Shown here: in pieces, positions 59,931-64,000 of the stretch | Position numbering within the stretch: position 1 is the first letter of the stretch | How the letters are laid out: every line of letters starts with the position of its first letter | Source: a bacterium Scap17 | Lineage (GTDB): Bacteria; Pseudomonadota; Gammaproteobacteria; Pseudomonadales; Halomonadaceae | Assembly (NCBI GenBank): GCA_013376735.1 | Contig: VINJ01000001.1 | Coordinates: forward strand, 1,116,001-1,180,000 | Reading direction: 5' to 3' | DNA: 64,000 nt | Made by a program: the position numbers and the translations under genes | Notes under the pieces: generated by a model | What the model was told of the DNA's origin: nothing | Database searches by the model: none | The model's input: only the letters and a program-made list of their open reading frames with translations

Positions 59931-62738
59931 ATGGACTCAGCCCAGCAGCAGGCGTTCTCACAGACATTCTCTCAGGCCTTTGCCAGTCTGTTCCCCGACG
60001 GTGCTGAAGGCACGGAGTGGGCCAGCGTCGTGCAGCAGGCCAGTGCCCAGTATCAAGCCTTGATGAGTGACATGCTGGAGCGCCTATGGCCCAGCGCCGC
60101 CGCTTCCACCATCTATGACGAGATGGGTCGTTGCTTCCAGGCGGGAGCCGAGGCTCTGGCACGCGACCCGCAACTGCTGCTGTCGACCCAGACTCGCCTC
60201 TTCCAGGACCAGATGGCCCTGCTGCAAGGCACGCTGCGCGAGCTGAATGGCGAGAGTGTCGAGCCGGTGATCACGCCCGCGCGCTCTGACCGCCGCTTCC
60301 GCGATGAGGCCTGGCAGAACGAGCCCTATTACCACTTCCTCGTGCAGCAATACCTGCTGTTCTCGCGTGCCGTGGACGATATGCTGGCCGGCATTCAAGG
60401 CCTGCCGGAGAGCCAGAAGCGCAATCTCGAGTTCTACGCGCGCCAGTACGTCAGCGCCTTCTCGCCCTCCAACTTCGCCTCCACCAACCCGGAAGTGCAG
60501 CGCGTGACCCGCGAGACCGGCGGCCAGAACCTGCTCGACGGCCTGAAGCGTCTGCGTGAGGACCTGGCCAACTCCGCCGAAGGCATCAATGTCGCGATGA
60601 CCGATACCGAAGCCTTCCGTCTCGGCGACAACATCGCCGTCACGCCGGGTGATGTGGTCTTCGAGAACGAGCTGATCCAGCTGATCCAGTATCGTCCAGC
60701 GACCGAGAAGGCCTTCAGCACGCCGTTGCTGGTCGTGCCGCCGTGGATCAACAAGTACTACATTCTCGATCTGCGTCAGGACAATTCGATGATGCGCTGG
60801 CTGGTGGAGCAGGGCCACACCGTGTTCCTGATCTCCTGGCGCAATCCGGGGCCCGAGCAGAGTGATCTCACCTGGGCCGATTACATGCAGATGGGGCCGC
60901 TGGCCGCGATGGATGCCATCGAGCAGGCCACCGGCGAGAAGCAGGTCAACATCCTGTCCTACTGCATCGGCGGCACGCTGACGGCCAGCACCATGGCCTA
61001 TCTGGCGGCCGAGAAGCAGGCGGATCGCGTGCGCTCGGTCAGCTACATGGCGACGCTGCAGGACTTCTCCGATCCCGGTGAGATCGGTGTCTTCCTCAAC
61101 GAGCCGGTGCTGCAGGGTCTCGAGAAGCAGATGGCGCAGGACGGCTATCTGGATGGCCGCGTGATGGCGTTCTCCTTCAATCTGCTGCGCGAGAATGACC
61201 TGTTCTGGTCGTTCTACGTCTCCAACTATCTCAAGGGCGAAGCGCCGACCGCGTTCGACCTGCTGTACTGGAACACCGACGGCACCAACCTGCCGGCCGG
61301 GACCCATGCCTGGTATCTGCGTCACATGTATCTGGAAAACCGCCTGGTGCAGCCCGGCGGCATCGAGCTGGACGGCGTGCCGATCGATCTCTCGCAGATC
61401 GAGACACCGAGTTACTGGGTCTCCGCGCGCGAGGACCACATTGCCAAGTGGCAGACCACCTACAACGGCACCCAGCTGCCCAAGGCCTCCATCAAGCGCT
61501 TCGTGCTAGGTGGCTCTGGTCATATCGCGGGCATCGTCAATCCGCCGCACAAGAACAAGTACGGCTACGCCACCAATGACAGCCTGCAGGCAACCCCCGA
61601 CGAGTGGCTCGCGGGTACCGAGCTGCATGAAGGCTCCTGGTGGAATGACTGGCAGGCGTGGATGACCGGCAATGGCTTCGTGGAGCCGGAACCGGAGGTC
61701 GCTGCACGCACGCCGGGTGAGGGCAAGCTCGACGTGATCGAAGCGGCGCCGGGGCGTTATGCGCGCCAGACCATTCCCGAAGTGCTGGGGCAGAGCGTGC
61801 CGGAAGAGATCACCAGCGTGGCGGATGCGCAGCTCAAGGCCGTGCGTGATGTCCAGCAGACGGTCGAGAAGAGCGTGAATGAAGCGCTCAAGCAGGTGAC
61901 ACTGCCGCTGGAAGAGGCCATGACCGCGATGACCGAAGCCGTCACCGGCAAGGCCGCCAATGATGCCAGCAGTGCCTCTGCTGCCAAGTCGTCTACCGCC
62001 AAGCCTGCCGCTTCCAAGGCCGCATCAGCGTCTACTGAGTCAGCAGCACCGGCGAGCAAGCGCGCTGCTCCCAAAGGCGCAGCCTCCAGGAGCACTGCTG
62101 CCAGGAGCACTGCTGCCAAGAGCACTGCAAAACAGAGCACGGCAAAACCGAGCACTGCGAGCACGGCGGCCAGCAGCACCGGTAGCTCAGCGGCGAAGAC
62201 CACCACGGCGAGAAAGACCTCCACGCCGCGCAAGACGGCTGCCAACAAGACGACCACAGCCAACAAGACAACGGCGGCCAAGACGACGGCAAGCAAGTCA
62301 GCCTCTGACAGCAAACCGTCTGCCTCCGGCACCTCGAGCAGTGGCACTTCTTCCGCGGCCTCCGGCTCCAGTGCTGCGAAGCCCGCGACGACGCGCAAGA
62401 CTCCGGCGAGCAAAAGCACGGCGAGCAAGGCGACTGGAACCAGCAATAGCACTGCCAGCTCGACAGGAAGCACGAGTACTGCCAAGACGGGCAGCAGCAC
62501 CGGGGCTTCCAATCAGGGGGCTTCCCGCTCGAGCGCTTCAAGCTCTGGTGCTTCCACTACCACCGCCAAGAGCGACACCGGCAGCCAAGCGCCCAAGCCG
62601 CGCCGTGGCCGTCCCTCCAATGCTAGCAAGGCCGCCGCCGCCAAGGCAGCGGAAGAGGCTAAGAAGGACGATGCCAAGCCTGCGGCCAGCAAGACGGATG
62701 GCGCGTCTGGCAATGCCAAGGATAGCGACAAGAGTTGA
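59931..62738 (+). CDS. phaC: Class I PHA synthase with long basic C-terminal tail
   Basis: 935-residue polymerase of (R)-3-hydroxyacyl-CoA. Core to about residue 590 has the N-terminal PhaC domain, VVPPWINKYYILDLRQDNSM, lipase-like box SYCIGGTL with nucleophile Cys345, Asp502 in AREDHIAKW and His531 in GGSGHIAGIVNPP. The box starts with Ser where most synthases have Gly. Usual class I length is about 560-630; the extra 345 residues comprise a helical linker (VADAQLKAVRDVQQTVEKSV), a Ser/Thr/Ala/Lys repeat region and an AT-hook-like PRRGRPS at 890-896. Start: ATG ten bases after AAGGAGG. Confidence 0.93.
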   Translation: MDSAQQQAFSQTFSQAFASLFPDGAEGTEWASVVQQASAQYQALMSDMLERLWPSAAASTIYDEMGRCFQAGAEALARDPQLLLSTQTRLFQDQMALLQGTLRELNGESVEPVITPARSDRRFRDEAWQNEPYYHFLVQQYLLFSRAVDDMLAGIQGLPESQKRNLEFYARQYVSAFSPSNFASTNPEVQRVTRETGGQNLLDGLKRLREDLANSAEGINVAMTDTEAFRLGDNIAVTPGDVVFENELIQLIQYRPATEKAFSTPLLVVPPWINKYYILDLRQDNSMMRWLVEQGHTVFLISWRNPGPEQSDLTWADYMQMGPLAAMDAIEQATGEKQVNILSYCIGGTLTASTMAYLAAEKQADRVRSVSYMATLQDFSDPGEIGVFLNEPVLQGLEKQMAQDGYLDGRVMAFSFNLLRENDLFWSFYVSNYLKGEAPTAFDLLYWNTDGTNLPAGTHAWYLRHMYLENRLVQPGGIELDGVPIDLSQIETPSYWVSAREDHIAKWQTTYNGTQLPKASIKRFVLGGSGHIAGIVNPPHKNKYGYATNDSLQATPDEWLAGTELHEGSWWNDWQAWMTGNGFVEPEPEVAARTPGEGKLDVIEAAPGRYARQTIPEVLGQSVPEEITSVADAQLKAVRDVQQTVEKSVNEALKQVTLPLEEAMTAMTEAVTGKAANDASSASAAKSSTAKPAASKAASASTESAAPASKRAAPKGAASRSTAARSTAAKSTAKQSTAKPSTASTAASSTGSSAAKTTTARKTSTPRKTAANKTTTANKTTAAKTTASKSASDSKPSASGTSSSGTSSAASGSSAAKPATTRKTPASKSTASKATGTSNSTASSTGSTSTAKTGSSTGASNQGASRSSASSSGASTTTAKSDTGSQAPKPRRGRPSNASKAAAAKAAEEAKKDDAKPAASKTDGASGNAKDSDKS
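62091..62165. repeat. Five-copy 15-bp tandem repeat in the phaC tail
   Basis: AGCACTGCTGCCAGG and four related units encode STAAR, STAAK, STAKQ, STAKP, STAST. Confidence 0.88.
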
Positions 62739-62770
62739 TCCGCGGCGCCACAAGTTGTGAGTCAGAATCG

Positions 62771-62798
62771 CAACGCCAGCCCTTCGGGGCTGGCGTTG
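62771..62798. terminator. Bidirectional terminator phaC / lysR
   Basis: CAACGCCAGCCC, TTCG tetraloop, GGGCTGGCGTTG between convergent genes. Confidence 0.9.
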
Positions 62799-62838
62799 TG
62801 GGTTCAGGCGGTATTTCCAAAGTGGGCTTTCGAGCGCG

Positions 62839-63729
62839 CTAGAGGCTTCTCGATGCCGCGTCCCTTGCCCCTTCCAGCAGTTCGATCATCGCGCTGGCGG
62901 CGTTCGAGAGGGTGCGGTTGTTGTGGTAGAGGTAGCCGAGCTGGCGTTCGATGGGGCGGTGGTCGATGGGCAGGATCTCGATCTCGTCGTCGATCATGCT
63001 TTCCGGCAGTACGCTCCAGCCCAGGCCGATGGCGACCATCATCTTGAGGGTCTCGAGGTAGTTGGTGGACATCGAGACTTCCACCGAGAGGCCGTCACGC
63101 GCGAAGGTGTCGATGACGATGCCGCGCGTGAAGGTCAGGTGGCCCGGCAGTACGGCGTCGTGCTGTGAGAGGGCGGCCAGCGGCAACGCCTTGTGCCCCG
63201 CCAGCGGATGGTCCCGTCCGCACACGAAGCGCATCTCATCCAGCCACACCGGCACCACCGTCAGATTGGGATCGCGATGCGGTGCCAGGGTGACGACGGC
63301 CAGTTCCAGCTCCCCATCGAGTACGCCCTGATAGGCCTGTTCCGAATCCAGAAAGCGCATGTCCATGCGCACCTCTGGGTGGGCCATGGTGAAGGCCTTG
63401 AGCAGTGGCGGCAGCCGGTGCAGGCCCACATGGTGGCTGGTCGCCATCGTCAGGCTGCCTTTTACCTCGCCGGACAGATTGCGCAGCGCACGCCGGGTGT
63501 CATCGTGCATCACCAGGATGGCGCGGGCCCGCGGCAGCAGGATGTTGCCGGCCTCCGTCAGGGTGACGCGCCGTCCGATGCGATCGAACAGCCGTGCGCC
63601 ATGCAGTTGCTCCAGCTGGGCAATGCGCTTGGAAACGGCCGGCTGGGTGAGGTGCAGCTGCTCGGCGGCCAGCGAGAAGGAGGCGGTTTCGGCGACGGCG
63701 ACGAAGGCCTGCAGAGAGGGTGTGTCCAT
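62839..63729 (-). CDS. LysR-family transcriptional regulator
   Basis: 296 residues. N-terminal winged HTH (AETASFSLAAEQLHLTQPAV, SKRIAQLEQLHG, LFDRIGRRVTLTEAG) and a substrate-binding-like effector domain (GSLTMATSHHVGLHRLPPLL, GLGWSVLPESMIDD). The sequence style matches the LysR protein found divergent from leuCD in pseudomonads and halomonads; the leu genes would lie past the right edge, which I cannot see. The ribosome site is weak (AGGATAG, distant). Confidence 0.9.
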   Translation of the reverse strand: MDTPSLQAFVAVAETASFSLAAEQLHLTQPAVSKRIAQLEQLHGARLFDRIGRRVTLTEAGNILLPRARAILVMHDDTRRALRNLSGEVKGSLTMATSHHVGLHRLPPLLKAFTMAHPEVRMDMRFLDSEQAYQGVLDGELELAVVTLAPHRDPNLTVVPVWLDEMRFVCGRDHPLAGHKALPLAALSQHDAVLPGHLTFTRGIVIDTFARDGLSVEVSMSTNYLETLKMMVAIGLGWSVLPESMIDDEIEILPIDHRPIERQLGYLYHNNRTLSNAASAMIELLEGARDAASRSL

Positions 63730-64000
63730 GTGGGCCAGCTATCCTGTGATGACGGCGTTCAGAGAGGCATTCAGAGGCGCATCAAGCGGGGCGGTTATGC
63801 CGTCCCGGGCGGATGAATTCCTGATCAAGACCTGATGAGTCATGGTATTCCTTTTGGGAATCCAAAGCATGAAAAACATGAATTGCTTTTATTCATGGTC
63901 GCCGAGTACTCTTGATGGCACAGGACGCGGCGGCGATGCTGGAGCCTGCAAGCAAGTGGTCACTCTCCACAGGCTCGCACGACCGCCCCGCCATCAACAC
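63730..64000. other. Control region upstream of lysR at the window edge
   Basis: No gene visible in the last 271 bases; AT-richer than its flanks between about 63840 and 63910, consistent with a divergent promoter. Confidence 0.5.
63877..63897. promoter_or_regulatory. Candidate LysR operator
   Basis: CATGAAT, seven bases, ATTCATG: perfect arms with a LysR-like spacing in the AT-rich part of the divergent gap. Confidence 0.5.

Noticed and set aside
60084-61439. 451-codon antisense frame over phaC
   Set aside because: Shadow of the synthase coding frame; lacks any recognisable domain.
61757-62512. Val/Leu/Ala-rich minus-strand frame resembling a membrane protein
   Set aside because: It is the reverse complement of the Lys/Ala/Thr repeat tail of phaC; hydrophobicity is an artefact of complementing that code.

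Overview
The window reads as chromosomal DNA of a GC-rich marine gammaproteobacterium of the Halomonadaceae, Cobetia- or Halomonas-like. The basis is gene content and order: an aa3 cytochrome oxidase cluster, a PHA granule cluster with an oversized class I synthase, a PntAa/PntAb/PntB transhydrogenase, and the smrB / prmB-aroC arrangement. I see no integrase, transposase, phage gene, CRISPR array, rRNA or tRNA. It looks like core chromosome, and its oddities lie in fused or extended proteins and in the gene edges.

Layout. 1-419: start of an RND efflux lipoprotein adaptor (minus, cut by the window edge). 921-4151 (minus): cstA, a cory-CC-star protein and an ArsA-type ATPase with overlapping ends. 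4642-12241 (plus): coxB-coxA-cox11-coxC, a DUF2909 gene on the other strand, SURF1, a SCO-like membrane protein and ctaA; ctaB is absent here. 12351-16281: glutaredoxin, a LysR regulator divergent from a Bcr/CflA exporter, and a YegS-like lipid kinase. 16445-18610: NfeD-SPFH pair and a yeast-type cytosine deaminase. 18831-25804: LEA-like lipoprotein, cold shock protein, 2OG-Fe(II) oxygenase, duplicated TM2 protein, small membrane proteins, ExoD, LysE and two unknowns. 25931-30348: Slt-type lytic transglycosylase, YkvA/DUF1232, MAPEG protein and a double-hotdog protein. 30681-32564: htpG behind a near-perfect sigma-32 promoter.

33052-37771: Bax-like glucosaminidase, an FBH1-like UvrD-family helicase and SelO, the last two overlapping. 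38394-41328: pntAa-pntAb-pntB. 41659-44519: gpsA, sixA and an AEC transporter. 44688-44819 holds a 43-residue membrane miniprotein. 45338-50687: a Gld-type ABC module in which permease and GldG-like parts are fused. 50814-53981: two alpha/beta hydrolases and a patatin, with a PsrA-like palindrome upstream. 54123-58070: PheC-like periplasmic protein, smrB, prmB and aroC. 58332-62738: DUF6489 protein, phasin and phaC, all with Ala/Lys/Ser-rich tails; the PhaC tail adds about 345 residues and an AT-hook-like motif. 62839-63729: a second LysR regulator facing out of the window.

The two most unusual signals are (i) degenerate tandem repeats of exactly 15 bp at many unrelated gene edges, often running across a stop codon, each with its own sequence, and (ii) the PHA cluster, where synthase, phasin and DUF6489 protein look equipped to attach granules to DNA or to each other. 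Starts were chosen from Shine-Dalgarno spacing and overlaps. Family names come from motif recognition only, since no search could be run.
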